From assembly GCF_900182585.1 (NCBI RefSeq), contig NZ_FXTM01000004.1:1-64000 (forward strand): a stretch of 64,000 nt of DNA, given 5' to 3'. Below the pieces are notes generated by a model that saw only the letters and a program-made list of their open reading frames with translations, did not search any database and had not been told where the DNA came from. The translations under genes were made by a program, and so were the position numbers. The first letter of the stretch is position 1; each line of letters begins with the position of its first letter. Positions 55,743 to 64,000 of this stretch are shown here, one piece after another. Origin of the DNA: Balnearium lithotrophicum (lineage in GTDB: Bacteria; Aquificota; Aquificia; Desulfurobacteriales; Desulfurobacteriaceae).

Positions 55743-56823
55743 AGACGGCCGAAAGAAAGCAGACGAGGGAAAATGGAACAAAAGCCGTATTGCTTAGTGA
55801 GTTTAACAGGTATCCTAAGGAAAGGTTTCCAAGAAGTCCACTTACTCCCATAGCTCCCTGAAACACTCCGTATCCCGTTCCCCTCCTCTCTTCCTTAAAG
55901 AGGTCTCCTATGAGAGCTCTCTGAACCCCGTCCGTAACTCCTGCTCCAACTCCATACAGAACGAACGATAGAAGGAGAAAGGGCTCAGTTGTTTTAAATC
56001 CTAACGGTGAGAGAGAGAGTCCTGTAAAGGTATACCCTAAAAAAAGGACTTTCCTCCTTCCTACCCTGTCTGAGAGAGCTCCTAACGGATAGGAAACAAT
56101 TAGGTAGGCGATATTTAGAAATAGGTAGAATAGGACTGCCTTTTGGTTTGATAGGAGTTTACCCGTTTCAAAAATCAGGAACATCGGGCTTACAGCTCCA
56201 AAGGCGTAGAGTGACAGGACAAGGATAATTTTGCCAATAGGTTTCTCTTCTCTTTTGCCTTTCCCTTTCTCTTCTGATTCTCCCTGAGTTTCCTTTAAAA
56301 AGAAGAGAGGAACGAGGGAAAAGACTGATACAAGAGCTCCAACAAAAATGGCATCCTTGATGGTCACTCCCGATTTTATGAGAAGGAGTGTCGATATAAC
56401 CCCTAAGAGAGCTCCTGCCGTATCCGCACTCCTGTGGATTCCAAAGCTTCTTCCCTTCTCCTTTGAAATTGATAGAAGTGCATCCCTTGGAGCAGTTCTG
56501 ATGCCCTTTCCAACCCTCTCTAAGGCTGAGAATAGGACAATTTGGGATACGGAGTTTGAAACGGCAATTAGGAACTTAAAAATTGATGAAGTGGCATAAC
56601 CAGCAATTACTAAGGGTTTCCTTCTTTCAAACTTATCGGATATTACTCCCGATATTGGTTTTAGGAGATTTGATACAAGCTCCCTGAGTCCACTTAACGT
56701 CCCTAAGGCTACACTTCCCCCTCCAATCTGAATAAGGAGAAGTGGGAGAAGCGTAGTTATTATTTCACTTGAAAGGTCAGTTAAAAAACTGGTTAAGCTC
56801 AATAGAATAAGGTTTCTATTCAT
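55714..56823 (-). CDS. MFS transporter
   Basis: A 369-residue membrane protein with about 12 hydrophobic segments. The MFS loop motifs are present: GVISDKFERRKPLVIAGY between helices 2 and 3, and PLGALSDRVGRRKVLFLGY in the second half. Substrate unknown. Its start overlaps aroA by eight bases, so it is co-transcribed with aroA and the amidase. Confidence 0.88.
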   Translation of the reverse strand: MNRNLILLSLTSFLTDLSSEIITTLLPLLLIQIGGGSVALGTLSGLRELVSNLLKPISGVISDKFERRKPLVIAGYATSSIFKFLIAVSNSVSQIVLFSALERVGKGIRTAPRDALLSISKEKGRSFGIHRSADTAGALLGVISTLLLIKSGVTIKDAIFVGALVSVFSLVPLFFLKETQGESEEKGKGKREEKPIGKIILVLSLYAFGAVSPMFLIFETGKLLSNQKAVLFYLFLNIAYLIVSYPLGALSDRVGRRKVLFLGYTFTGLSLSPLGFKTTEPFLLLSFVLYGVGAGVTDGVQRALIGDLFKEERRGTGYGVFQGAMGVSGLLGNLSLGYLLNSLSNTAFVPFSLVCFLSAVSILRIERES

Positions 56824-58111
56824 TCAGAACCTTTTTAAGATCATCAAAAAATCCCGGATAGGACGTTGATATACATTCAACGTCATCAATTTCAACGGGA
56901 TTTTCTGTTATCAGGGAGGCAACAGTAAACGTCATTGCAATTCTATGGTCTCCATGGGAGAAGACCTTGCCTCCCTTCAGTTTCGTTTTCCCCCTAACAA
57001 TTAGTCCATCTGGAAGTTCCTCGGCATCACCCCCTATATTTCTTAAGTTTTCAACGGTTGTTTTTATCCTGTCACTCTCCTTTACGCGGAGCTCCTCCGC
57101 ATCTCTAATCACTGTCTCTCCTTCTGCCTGTGTTGCAAGGAGTGAAATTATCGGAATCTCATCTATAAGCGTTGGAATATCGCTTCCTCCGATTTCAATT
57201 CCTTTTATATTTGGAGAGTACCTAACTCTAATATCTGCAATTTCCTCACCTGATGAGGATTTAACGTTAAAGACCTCGTAATCTACACCCATTCTCTCAA
57301 AAACCTTTAAAATCCCTGTCCTTGTAGGGTTTATTATTACTTCCCTCAAAACAACTTCAGAGTTTGGAGTTACAGCAGCTCCTACCATGAAGAATGCGGC
57401 AGATGATATATCGGCAGGAACAGTTATCTCAATGTCCCTTTCCAATTCTCTGTTTTTTCCAAGTCTAACCGTTAAGCCATCCACCTCAACATCAACCCCG
57501 AAGGCCCTTAACATCCTCTCTGTGTGGTCTCTGCTCTTTGCAGGTTCTGTTACGGATACAGGCTCATCCGTAAAGAGCCCGGCAAGTAGGACTGCGGACT
57601 TCACCTGAGCTGAGGCCTTAGGGCTTTTGTAGTCTATACCTTTAAGTTTTCTCTTTCCTATTATTGTTAACGGAGGGTACTTTCCCCCTTCCCTTCCAAA
57701 TATCTGGGCTCCCATCGTTCTGAGGGGAACTGCAATTCTGTCCATAGGCCTTTTTCTCAGGTACTGGTCTCCCGTTAGAACCGAATAAAAGGGTTGGCCA
57801 GATAGAATTCCAGAAATCAATCGGATAGAAGTTCCAGAGTTTCCGAGGTCTAAAACGTTAAAGGGCTCCTTTAATGACTGTTTCCCTTTTCCGTTGATAA
57901 CAATTTCATCTTCCCTGTCATCAATCTCCGCACCCAATTCAACAAATGCCTTAAGTGTATTGAGGCAGTCCTCAGACCTTAAAAACTCCCTTACAACGGT
58001 TTTTCCCCTGTTCAAACTTCCAAGCATTACAGCCCTGTGTGAGATTGACTTGTCTGAAGGTGTTCTAAGTTTTCCAGATAATTTCTTTCCCCTAAAGTGA
58101 AAAACAGCCAT
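56816..58111 (-). CDS. aroA: 3-phosphoshikimate 1-carboxyvinyltransferase (EPSP synthase)
   Basis: A 431-residue shikimate-pathway enzyme. Seen: LRTPSDKSISHRAVMLGSLN near the N-terminus, LDLGNSGTSIRLISGILSGQ, LRKRPMDRIAVPLRTMGA, VKESDRIKTTVENLRNIGGD and DHRIAMTFTVA. aroD lies further along in this window. Start is ATG 58111, one base from the amidase stop. Confidence 0.96.
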   Translation of the reverse strand: MAVFHFRGKKLSGKLRTPSDKSISHRAVMLGSLNRGKTVVREFLRSEDCLNTLKAFVELGAEIDDREDEIVINGKGKQSLKEPFNVLDLGNSGTSIRLISGILSGQPFYSVLTGDQYLRKRPMDRIAVPLRTMGAQIFGREGGKYPPLTIIGKRKLKGIDYKSPKASAQVKSAVLLAGLFTDEPVSVTEPAKSRDHTERMLRAFGVDVEVDGLTVRLGKNRELERDIEITVPADISSAAFFMVGAAVTPNSEVVLREVIINPTRTGILKVFERMGVDYEVFNVKSSSGEEIADIRVRYSPNIKGIEIGGSDIPTLIDEIPIISLLATQAEGETVIRDAEELRVKESDRIKTTVENLRNIGGDAEELPDGLIVRGKTKLKGGKVFSHGDHRIAMTFTVASLITENPVEIDDVECISTSYPGFFDDLKKVLNE

Positions 58112-59272
58112 CTATCCCTCAATCAAAGCAACGTTATTTAGAGAGTATAAATAATCCTCAATTCCCTTTGCTATTCCCTTAGCTATCTCCCACTGATAGC
58201 TACTTCTAAGGAGTCTCCTCCTGTCCAAAGGGTTGGTTAAAAAGCCACTTTCTATTAAAACTGCAGGTCTTCCCGGTGTTTTAAGAACAACGATGTTTCT
58301 CTGCATATCCCTTATTCCGTTTACAAGGTCATCATTTACACGTGCCTTTAGGTCTCTAACAATGGCCTCAGCCAATTTTGAGCTTTCGGCAAAGGTTACC
58401 GTTGTTGAGAGGTTTATCAGAGTTGGTGTTATACTCCAGCACATAACATCGTTGCAGATTCTTATCTTCTTGGCTACGGCCATAGCAGTTCTCTCTGCCT
58501 TTGCAAAGAGGTGGGGAGAGGCTTTGAAAACGGTTACTCCACTCCACTGTGGATAGTTTGGCATTGAATCTGCGTGGATACTTACAAAAGCATCAGCACA
58601 CTCCTTTGCAGCAATCTCTGCCCTCTTGAGTAGTGGAACATAAACGTCCCTCGTTCGAGTCATTACAACTTTTATGTCACTTCTCTTTGATAGGAGTTTT
58701 CTTACCTTGAAAGCAATGGATAATGTAATCCTCTTTTCCTCAATAGTTGGGTGTTTAGACCTAACTGGCCAGACAGCTCCCGGGTCCTTTCCTCCGTGTC
58801 CCGGGTCTAATACAACAACCCTCTTTGGAACTCTCCTAACCTTACAGCTTATGGGAATGAATTCAGGAAAAACGTCAACCACTATCCTAAATGGCTTCCC
58901 TCTGCAGGATTTAAGTCCAAATATCTTAAACCTGTGGTAATTTTTAAGGGTTATTTTGACCTTTGTTCTACGCCTGTTAATCGGATAAACTGTAACTTCC
59001 CTTACCAAAGGACTTTTGAGTTTCTTCTTAAGTCTTCTAACAGCTCCAGCACCCTCTATCTCTAACCAGAGCTCCCTTTCCTTCAGTTTCTCCCTTATTC
59101 TCCTCTTTGGAATTTCCCCGGAACAGTCAAGGACAATTCTCGTTCTCTCACCATTTGAGGAATATCTAACACTGTATATTACAGTTCTGCGAATTCTCGC
59201 AGAAGCTGCTTCCGTTAAGAGTTCAAGAGCACTTCCCAATAGGAGAACTTTAAGGAGCTCCCTTCTGTTCAT
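58112..59272 (-). CDS. N-acetylmuramoyl-L-alanine amidase with AMIN domain
   Basis: A 386-residue cell-wall hydrolase of AmiC type. The N-terminus MNRRELLKVLLLGSAL looks like a Tat signal (RR-x-LLK), as in E. coli AmiA/AmiC. An AMIN-type beta domain spans about 30-135, and an Amidase_3 zinc domain about 148-375 with VVLDPGHGGKDPGA, ITLSIAFKV, FVSIHADS and VLIESGFLTNP. It cleaves peptidoglycan stem peptides during cell separation. First gene of the amidase-aroA-MFS unit. Confidence 0.92.
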   Translation of the reverse strand: MNRRELLKVLLLGSALELLTEAASARIRRTVIYSVRYSSNGERTRIVLDCSGEIPKRRIREKLKERELWLEIEGAGAVRRLKKKLKSPLVREVTVYPINRRRTKVKITLKNYHRFKIFGLKSCRGKPFRIVVDVFPEFIPISCKVRRVPKRVVVLDPGHGGKDPGAVWPVRSKHPTIEEKRITLSIAFKVRKLLSKRSDIKVVMTRTRDVYVPLLKRAEIAAKECADAFVSIHADSMPNYPQWSGVTVFKASPHLFAKAERTAMAVAKKIRICNDVMCWSITPTLINLSTTVTFAESSKLAEAIVRDLKARVNDDLVNGIRDMQRNIVVLKTPGRPAVLIESGFLTNPLDRRRLLRSSYQWEIAKGIAKGIEDYLYSLNNVALIEG

Positions 59273-59297
59273 TCATTCCTCTCTTTATTGGCTATTC

Positions 59298-59326
59298 TAA
59301 CAATTTTTACTTTTTAGGGCTATAAT
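59298..59326 (+). promoter_or_regulatory. Possible promoter for the 59361-62.8 kb unit
   Basis: TATAAT at 59321-59326 with a poor -35 (TAACAA, 59298-59303) at 17-base spacing, 34 bases before ATG 59361. Confidence 0.4.
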
Positions 59327-59360
59327 AAAAAGTAGGACAAAACCTAAAGAGGAGGGAGAT

Positions 59361-60029
59361 ATGGTAATAGAAGTTCAACCAAAGGAAGTTGATTACGATG
59401 CTCTTGCATTAAGGGTATTCTTAAAGGCCTTGGAGTTGATTGGTGGTCCTAGGGCACTCTTTGAGTACAGAAACTTAACTTGGGTTCCGAGTTTAATGGA
59501 AGCGGCATATGCAGTTGTTTTAAAGAACGAAGCGATGAAAACGGACGATGAAATTGCAGAGTTTATAGGAATTACAAAGCAAACTGTAAGGAATATGCTC
59601 TCTGCAGACCCTGAGCTTGTAATGGCGAAACTCCAGGGGGAGCTTGAGAGTAAAGAAGTAAAAGTACATACCGCTGGAGGCCTTGCTAAGAAGGCATACG
59701 AGGAAGTGAAGAGCGGTAACGACTACATAGCGTTTATTTCTTCTGTATGTGAGGAGTACGTTAAGAAACCCATGGAAGCCGTTGAGTCAGGTCAACCTGC
59801 ACAGACGTGTCCCGATATAGGTCTTGTCTGGCCAGTTTATGTGCTGAAGGCCATTAAGGGCATGGATTTTCCCGTTGAGGAATCCAGTAAAGAGGAGTTA
59901 AAGGAACGTTTAAAAGGGATTAAAGTCAAGGATAAACAAGCCGAAGAGTTAGTTGATAAAATAGAGTTTCCCATTAAGAGCCCAGCAGACTTACTACATA
60001 AATTGGCTAATTCTGTAAAGGAATCTTAA
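59361..60029 (+). CDS. HTH-type probable regulatory protein
   Basis: A 222-residue soluble protein. The first 85 residues contain a helix-turn-helix-like stretch (KTDDEIAEFIGITKQTVRNMLSADPE) preceded by YRNLTWVPSLMEAAYAVVLK. I recall this arrangement from a probable regulatory domain of archaea and thermophilic bacteria. The C-terminal part includes CEEYV and TCPDIGLVWPVYVLKAIKGMDFP, which I do not recognise. It is the first gene before a PilB-type ATPase. Confidence 0.6.
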   Translation: MVIEVQPKEVDYDALALRVFLKALELIGGPRALFEYRNLTWVPSLMEAAYAVVLKNEAMKTDDEIAEFIGITKQTVRNMLSADPELVMAKLQGELESKEVKVHTAGGLAKKAYEEVKSGNDYIAFISSVCEEYVKKPMEAVESGQPAQTCPDIGLVWPVYVLKAIKGMDFPVEESSKEELKERLKGIKVKDKQAEELVDKIEFPIKSPADLLHKLANSVKES

Positions 60030-60035
60030 CTGCTT

Positions 60036-61745
60036 ATGAACAGGTTAGATGAGGGAAAACTTAAACAGTTTATTATTGATAGGTTAGGCCTTCCCCCTCA
60101 ACTTCTTGAGGGGGAGGACTGGGAAAAAAAATTAATAGAAAAGAAAATCCTCTCTGAGGAAAAACTTCTCTCACTCCTCTCGGAATTTTACGGTGTTCCT
60201 TATGTGGACTTAAGGAAGAAAGAGATTCCAATAGATATAGTTAAAGTAATTCCAAGAGCTACGGCGGAAAAGCTACTCGTTCTTCCCTTTGAAAAGAGAG
60301 GACCTGTTCTTAGACTTGCAATGGCAGACCCTTCCAACATTCAAGCAAGGGAAAGGGTAAGGTTCACAACAGGATTTAGGGTTGAACCTTACGTTGCTCT
60401 GACGTTTAGAATAAAGGAAAAGTTGGAGGAAATTTACGGAAAGGCTGAGGAGGAGTTCTTTTCAAAAATAAAAGAAGAGATTGAACTTGGCAAAGAAACG
60501 GGGGAAAAGGAGGAGACTCTTTCTCTATCATCAAAAACCTCTCAGGTTATTACTCTCGATGACCTGAAGAGCTTAGCCTCTCAGGCTCCAATAGTTAAAC
60601 TTGTCAATGCAATTATTCTCGAAGCCCTTAAAAAGGGAGCTTCCGATATCCACATCGAACCCTTTGAAAAGGAAGTGAGAATCAGGTACAGGATAGATGG
60701 TATTCTCCACATTGTTGCAAAGTATTCCCCAGATATAAAGGATGCCATCGTTGCGAGAATAAAGGTTCTAAGTGGGCTTGATATAGCAGAGAAGAGGTTG
60801 CCACAGGATGGCCGAATGAAGGCTACCTTTCAAGGAAGGCAGATAGACTTTAGGGTATCGACAGTCCCAACGGTGTTTGGAGAAAAGGTAGTTTTGAGAA
60901 TTCTTGATAGAGGCTCTCTGAAGTTAAATCTCTCTGAATTGGGCTTAGAAGACAGGGAATATAAGCTTTTAATGGAGGCCATCCATTCGCCCTATGGAAT
61001 GATTTTAGTTACAGGCCCAACCGGTTCCGGTAAAACAACTACTCTCTACTCTGTCCTTATGACTATTAATAAGCCAGAAGTGAACATTATGACGGTTGAG
61101 GACCCGGTTGAGTACAACATTTATGGAATAAATCAAGTTCAGGTTATTCCTGAAATAGGTTTAACATTTGCAAGAGTTTTAAGGTCCTTTTTAAGACAGG
61201 ACCCTGATATAATTATGGTAGGTGAGATAAGGGATACTGAAACGGCAGAGATTGCGATAGAGGCTGCTCTAACAGGTCACCTTGTCCTTTCAACCCTCCA
61301 TACTAACGATGCCCCCAGTACGGTAACAAGACTTGTAGACATGGGGATTGAACCTTTCTTAGTTGCCTCATCTATTATACTCGTAGTTGCTCAAAGACTT
61401 GCCAGAAAGATTTGTCCCTACTGTAAAGCTCCATACGATTACCCAGTTGAGGTTCTTAAGGAAGTCGGTTTTACCGATGAGGAGATAAAGGGATTAAAAA
61501 CCTACAAGGGAATGGGTTGTGAAAAGTGTAACTATACAGGATACAAGGGAAGGATTGGGCTTTACGAGGTTATGGAGGTTGTTCCTGAAATTAAGGATGC
61601 AATAATTAAGGGAAAAACTGCAGATGAAATAAGGATAATTGCCAAGAAATACGGAATGAGAACGCTTAGAGAGATAGGTAAAATAAAAATAGCAAAAGGA
61701 ATTACCACTCCTGAGGAGATACTCAGGGTAACAAGGAGTTACTGA
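60036..61745 (+). CDS. PilB/GspE-type secretion ATPase
   Basis: A 569-residue ATPase that powers type IV pilus or type II secretion assembly. An N-terminal MshEN-like domain (about 20-145) is followed by the hexameric ATPase core. Walker A GPTGSGKTTT is at about residue 327, the Asp box is MTVEDPVEY, Walker B is DPDIIMVGEIRDTETAEIA, and a His box GHLVLSTLHTNDAP follows. A tetracysteine zinc site (CPYC ... CEKC) is near residues 463-495. No other pilus gene is in the window, so the partner system is unknown. Confidence 0.9.
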   Translation: MNRLDEGKLKQFIIDRLGLPPQLLEGEDWEKKLIEKKILSEEKLLSLLSEFYGVPYVDLRKKEIPIDIVKVIPRATAEKLLVLPFEKRGPVLRLAMADPSNIQARERVRFTTGFRVEPYVALTFRIKEKLEEIYGKAEEEFFSKIKEEIELGKETGEKEETLSLSSKTSQVITLDDLKSLASQAPIVKLVNAIILEALKKGASDIHIEPFEKEVRIRYRIDGILHIVAKYSPDIKDAIVARIKVLSGLDIAEKRLPQDGRMKATFQGRQIDFRVSTVPTVFGEKVVLRILDRGSLKLNLSELGLEDREYKLLMEAIHSPYGMILVTGPTGSGKTTTLYSVLMTINKPEVNIMTVEDPVEYNIYGINQVQVIPEIGLTFARVLRSFLRQDPDIIMVGEIRDTETAEIAIEAALTGHLVLSTLHTNDAPSTVTRLVDMGIEPFLVASSIILVVAQRLARKICPYCKAPYDYPVEVLKEVGFTDEEIKGLKTYKGMGCEKCNYTGYKGRIGLYEVMEVVPEIKDAIIKGKTADEIRIIAKKYGMRTLREIGKIKIAKGITTPEEILRVTRSY

Positions 61746-61746
61746 A

Positions 61747-62088
61747 TTGAAGGGGTTAGTAGGGAAGAGGAAACTACTTAGGATTTTCATAGGTTTGGAA
61801 GATAAGTATAGAGGAAAACCTTTGTGGGAATATATATTAACACTTGTTAAGGAAAATGGACTTTCGGGAGCTACCGTTTTTAAGGCAGCTGCCGGTATAG
61901 GAGCTCACTCGGAGCTCCGCACCTTCTCGGTCTGGCGCCTTTCACAGGACCTTCCCGTTGTTATTGAAATAATTGACAGGGAAGAGAGGATTAGGGATTT
62001 CCTAAATGTCATTGATGAAATAATAGAAGAGGGGCTTATTGTCCTTCAGGATGTGGAAGTAATCTCTTACAGACATAGGGGAAGTTAA
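61747..62088 (+). CDS. DUF190 family protein
   Basis: A 113-residue PII-like-fold protein: LRIFIGLEDKYRGKPLWEYILTLVKENGLSGATVFKAAAGIG, then VVIEIIDREERIRDFLNVIDEI. DUF190 proteins often sit beside fluoride channel genes (crcB) but none is here. The function is unknown. TTG start one base after the ATPase stop, and its stop overlaps the aroD start (TAATG). Confidence 0.88.
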   Translation: MKGLVGKRKLLRIFIGLEDKYRGKPLWEYILTLVKENGLSGATVFKAAAGIGAHSELRTFSVWRLSQDLPVVIEIIDREERIRDFLNVIDEIIEEGLIVLQDVEVISYRHRGS

Positions 62089-62843
62089 TGCAAATAGGAA
62101 CTGTTGAGTTGGGAAGTATACCAAGAGTTATAGTTGCTCTGGGAGAAAACTACGTTGAAGGACTGGAAAGAGCTCTCAGGTTAAAGATAGACCTGATTGA
62201 AGCCCGTTTGGATTTACTGCCAGAGAAAACTCCCGATGAATTTAAGAAGTTCTTAGATTCTGTTGCCGACTACGGATTTTATGCAGTCTCCACGTTAAGG
62301 CCCGTTTGGGAGGGTGGAAAGTTTGAAGGAACGGAGTCTGAAAGGTTAAAACTCCTTAAACGTGTAGTTTCCCACCCTGCTACTGGAGCAGTTGATGTTG
62401 AACTGAGAAGTGAAATACTTGACGATGTAAGGGAACTCTGCAAAGAAAAGGGAAAAAAGCTGATAGTTTCCTATCACGATTTCAAAAAAACTCCCGAAAA
62501 TTCAGAAATAGAGGAAATTTTAGAAAGGGCAAAAGGAAAGGGGGCCGATATCGTTAAGGTTGCATTTATGGGAAGAGTTAAGAATGACGCTTCGAGGGTC
62601 TGTTGTCTTCTTTCCAAATTTGAATTTCCAAAAATCTTCATTGTAATGGGAGAGTTTGGAGCTTTTACAAGGGTTGTAGGTTTTTCCTTCGGTTCTCTAC
62701 TTACCTACACGTTCTTCGGCAGGCCAGTGGCTCCGGGTCAGATAGAGGCCGAAAGGCTTATTAAACTCCTGTCGAACCTCTACTCTGACTACAGAAAGCA
62801 GAGGGAGAAATTTTTCCCTCAAAATTTCCTTGAGGTGATATAA
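62088..62843 (+). CDS. aroD: 3-dehydroquinate dehydratase, type I
   Basis: A 251-residue class I dehydroquinase of the shikimate pathway, working through a Schiff-base lysine. Seen: LIEARLDLL, STLRPVWEGGKFEG, VDVELRS, the active-site IVSYHDFKKTP, ADIVKVAFMG (candidate Schiff-base Lys), and the C-terminal RPVAPGQIEAERL loop. ATG overlaps the DUF190 stop. Confidence 0.92.
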   Translation: MQIGTVELGSIPRVIVALGENYVEGLERALRLKIDLIEARLDLLPEKTPDEFKKFLDSVADYGFYAVSTLRPVWEGGKFEGTESERLKLLKRVVSHPATGAVDVELRSEILDDVRELCKEKGKKLIVSYHDFKKTPENSEIEEILERAKGKGADIVKVAFMGRVKNDASRVCCLLSKFEFPKIFIVMGEFGAFTRVVGFSFGSLLTYTFFGRPVAPGQIEAERLIKLLSNLYSDYRKQREKFFPQNFLEVI

Positions 62844-62851
62844 TTAAGGTC

Positions 62852-63670
62852 ATGAATTCCAACGTTTTTATATACTCAACTGCAGTTCTTTACTTCATCT
62901 CCTCCCTCCACTACTTGCTCTACTTGATAGTTAGAAAGGAAAAGGTATCCAAAGTCGGTCTTTACTCAGCAAGGTTTGGGTTCCTGACAAACCTTATCGG
63001 TCTGATACTTCTCCTTTTTGAAAAGGGAACTTTATCCCTCTTTACTCCTAAGGGAGCTCTACTCTTATTCTCCCTCAGTATTGTTTCCGTATTTCTCTAC
63101 TTTTCAACTAAGCACAGGATTTCACTTTCAGGTGCCTTTCTAATGCCCTGGGCTTTTATTCTGTCGTTTGCTTCCTCAATTTCCTCAGGGATACCAAAGG
63201 AGCTCTTTCCCGTTGGGAGTGTAGGTTTAATTCATATAGTTTCGGCCTTTATAGGTTACAGTGCCTTTGTAGTTTCGGCCGTTTTCTCAGTAATCTACCT
63301 GATATTTGAAAGGCACTTGAAGAGAAAAAAGTTTTCAATATTTTTCCAAAAACTTCCCTCTCTTTCTCTAATTGAATCAATAGTCTACAACTCTATTACG
63401 TTGGGTTTTGTCTTTATTACTTTTTCAATGTTTGCCGGAGCAGTCTGGTCACAGAAACTGTTCGGAACCTACTGGAGCTGGCATCCCAAGCAGGTCATTA
63501 CACTCATAACCTGGTTCGTCTATGCCGGAATTATCCACCTCTACCTTTACGCTCAGTGGAAGGGAAAGAAACTGTGCTATTTGAGCATTTTAGGTTTCAT
63601 TGTGATAATGTTAAACTTCTTTGGGATAAACTTTCTATCGTCAAAGGATATCCACTCGTTTAAGGGGTAG
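62852..63670 (+). CDS. CcsA/HemX-type cytochrome c assembly or haem-related membrane protein
   Basis: A 272-residue protein with eight hydrophobic segments. The CcsA/CcmC/HemX-type tryptophan-rich motif GTYWSWHPKQVITLITWFVYA (about residues 207-227) handles haem in this superfamily. Position directly before hemA suggests HemX, a regulator of HemA level in Bacillus; CcsA of system II cytochrome c assembly is the alternative. Context cannot separate them fully. Confidence 0.8.
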   Translation: MNSNVFIYSTAVLYFISSLHYLLYLIVRKEKVSKVGLYSARFGFLTNLIGLILLLFEKGTLSLFTPKGALLLFSLSIVSVFLYFSTKHRISLSGAFLMPWAFILSFASSISSGIPKELFPVGSVGLIHIVSAFIGYSAFVVSAVFSVIYLIFERHLKRKKFSIFFQKLPSLSLIESIVYNSITLGFVFITFSMFAGAVWSQKLFGTYWSWHPKQVITLITWFVYAGIIHLYLYAQWKGKKLCYLSILGFIVIMLNFFGINFLSSKDIHSFKG

Positions 63671-63672
63671 AG

Positions 63673-64000
63673 ATGGGAGAGTTAAAACTGTGCTGTTTGG
63701 GGGTGAGTCACAAGACTGCTCCTGTTGAGGTAAGGGAGAAGTTCTCTTTCAAGAATGAAGACTTAGAGAGAAATCTGCTGAAGCTTAACTCCTTTCATTC
63801 TATTGACGAAATCTTCATCCTCTCAACCTGTAACAGGGTTGAAATTTACTTTACCACCCGTTCTGAGACGCCTTTTAAGGAATTAATAGACTTTTTGATA
63901 GAGGAAAAAAATTCCTCTCTTGATGAAATAAACAGACACTTCTATAGAAAGATTGATAAGAATGCAGTAAGACACGGCTTTTACGTTGCCTCAAGTCTTG
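63673..64000 (+). CDS. hemA: Glutamyl-tRNA reductase, N-terminal part (runs off the window)
   Basis: The frame from ATG 63673 begins MGELKLCCLGVSHKTAPVEV and continues with EIFILSTCNRVEIYFTT, the glutamyl-tRNA reductase signature including the catalytic cysteine in STCNRVE. It reduces glutamyl-tRNA to glutamate 1-semialdehyde, the substrate of HemL at 33 kb. About 109 codons are visible; the end lies beyond base 64000. Confidence 0.95.
   Translation, partial: MGELKLCCLGVSHKTAPVEVREKFSFKNEDLERNLLKLNSFHSIDEIFILSTCNRVEIYFTTRSETPFKELIDFLIEEKNSSLDEINRHFYRKIDKNAVRHGFYVASSL

Overview
The window looks like a chromosome segment of a thermophilic, anaerobic member of the Aquificota, most plausibly the Desulfurobacteriaceae (Desulfurobacterium/Thermovibrio relatives). 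This is an inference from gene order, the long inserted NusG, Lys/Glu-rich proteins, frequent TTG/GTG starts behind strong GGAGG ribosome sites and the mix of housekeeping genes; no rRNA gene is present to confirm it. Coding density is very high. No stretch over about 300 bases lacks a gene: the largest gap, 54290-54503, is AT-rich and shows nothing I can name.

Layout. 1-12.7 kb is the classic information-processing block: tuf end, rpmG, tRNA-Trp(CCA), secE, nusG, rplK, rplA, L10 leader, rplJ, rplL, rpoB, rpoC, closed by a bidirectional terminator. It contains two good sigma70-type promoters, a structured L10 leader and intercistronic hairpins. RpoB carries an extra CxC-x12-CxxC motif that closely resembles the zinc motif of RpoC, and the NusG insert has four cysteines. 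12.7-14.8 kb (minus) holds gatA, gatC and a receiver-like gene. 14.8-17.0 kb (plus) holds a ThiS/MoaD-like gene, ruvX, rimM, trmD and a small unknown. 17.3-19.0 kb holds pheA and hisB, and translation runs directly into an exopolysaccharide operon.

19.0-31.8 kb is a complete Pel-type polysaccharide locus in the order pelX-like epimerase, pelC, pelD, pelE, pelF, pelG, pelA, an inner-membrane TPR gene, and a pelB-like TPR/outer-membrane barrel. It is visibly more AT-rich than its surroundings. Two genes are interrupted: pelG by one in-frame TAG, and pelA by a frame change at an A9 run that forms an in-phase A-AAA-AAC slippery heptamer. PelD keeps the c-di-GMP RxxD site next to a degenerate GGDEF. 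A NicO/RcnA metal exporter with an EF-hand and a His-rich loop follows.

33-36 kb: hemL and an Fo-ATPase cluster (atpZ, atpI, atpB, atpE). 36-40.3 kb (minus): BCAM0308-type protein, MnmC-like methyltransferase, MTH1187-type protein, bifunctional nuclease, miaB, OmpA-type lipoprotein. 40.4-41.7 kb: proA and a tiny membrane peptide. 41.7-49.1 kb (minus): glyQ-glyS-ppdK, then a DsbC/G-like lipoprotein and an orphan metal-type ABC ATPase. 49.2-53.4 kb (plus): queC, selD, rimO and a DUF39 homocysteine-synthesis gene. The selD gene is longer than it first appears: it starts at a TTG at 49868 and reads through a TGA (selenocysteine) at 49913 followed by a SECIS-like hairpin. 53.5-54.3 kb is a small AT-rich islet with a DUF6338 membrane protein and a 54-residue Gly/Pro-rich partner.

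54.5-64 kb: U32 peptidase-family gene; MFS transporter, aroA and an AMIN amidase (minus); then an HTH regulator, a PilB/GspE-type ATPase, a DUF190 protein, aroD, a CcsA/HemX-type protein and the start of hemA. The palindrome GAGCTC, usually flanked as RGAGCTCY, recurs through the whole window far above expectation and thins out in the pel locus.
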